A program made the translations under genes and the position numbers. A stretch of 64,000 bases of DNA. Origin: Cyclaneusma minus. Lineage: Eukaryota; Ascomycota; Leotiomycetes; Marthamycetales; Marthamycetaceae. The notes below the pieces were generated by a model. It did no database searches and had not been told where the DNA came from. It saw nothing but the letters and a program-made list of their open reading frames with translations. Below, piece by piece: positions 62,929-64,000 of the stretch. Where the stretch lies: NCBI GenBank assembly GCA_037179335.1, contig JAKZHN010000002.1, forward strand, positions 310,001-374,000. The letters run 5' to 3'. The first letter of the stretch is position 1; the number at the start of each line of letters is the position of its first letter.

Positions 62929-64000
<1,072 letters not shown>

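Overview
The window is nuclear DNA of a filamentous ascomycete (Pezizomycotina), most likely a Dothideomycete. It has compact genes with short 5' introns (mostly 45-120 nt, GT-AG, with CTNAY-type branch sites), pyrimidine-rich leaders, and a set of recognisable ascomycete housekeeping and signalling genes. The exact lineage is inference. I assembled multi-exon models by hand from splice signals and reading phase. Coding coordinates run from start codon to stop codon and include introns.

Layout, 0.3-30 kb: a basic hypothetical protein (-), signal peptidase subunit SPC2 (-), ER membrane complex subunit EMC3 (+), the Mo25/HymA scaffold (-), PRMT3-type arginine methyltransferase (+), an OPT-family transporter (-), a hypothetical protein (+), a PDK1-type kinase (+), dynactin Arp10 (+), mitochondrial seryl-tRNA synthetase (+), a small hypothetical (+), a copper P-type ATPase (-) divergent from a quercetinase-like bicupin (+), and a coiled-coil hypothetical (-).

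30-45 kb: a Crp1-like CBM48 protein with a long repeat-built acidic tail (-), the PKA regulatory subunit (+), the splicing factor SPF27, split into two exons (-), a neutral ceramidase (+), and a basic hypothetical (+). Intergenic stretches here hold short 19-nt minisatellite arrays, two of which flank the PKA regulatory gene.

45.7-56.8 kb: the accessory part of the window. It contains seven tandem, same-strand members of a CCCH zinc-finger family: four apparently intact or near-intact genes, one fragment carrying only the N-terminal domain, and two copies with broken fingers. A frameshifted relic of a protein kinase domain follows them. This looks like a lineage-specific expansion decaying from one side.

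57-64 kb: a conserved hypothetical (-), a CYP52-like cytochrome P450 (-), then about 2.9 kb with no recognisable gene. That last stretch includes a run of about 470 C bases between two copies of the same flank, which is almost certainly an assembly or sequencing artefact.

How the genes work together: PDK1, Mo25/HymA and the PKA regulatory subunit are parts of kinase signalling that drives growth and conidiation. SPC2 and EMC3 are both ER membrane biogenesis factors. The copper pump and the metal-dependent bicupin share a promoter region. The other neighbours show no obvious functional link.
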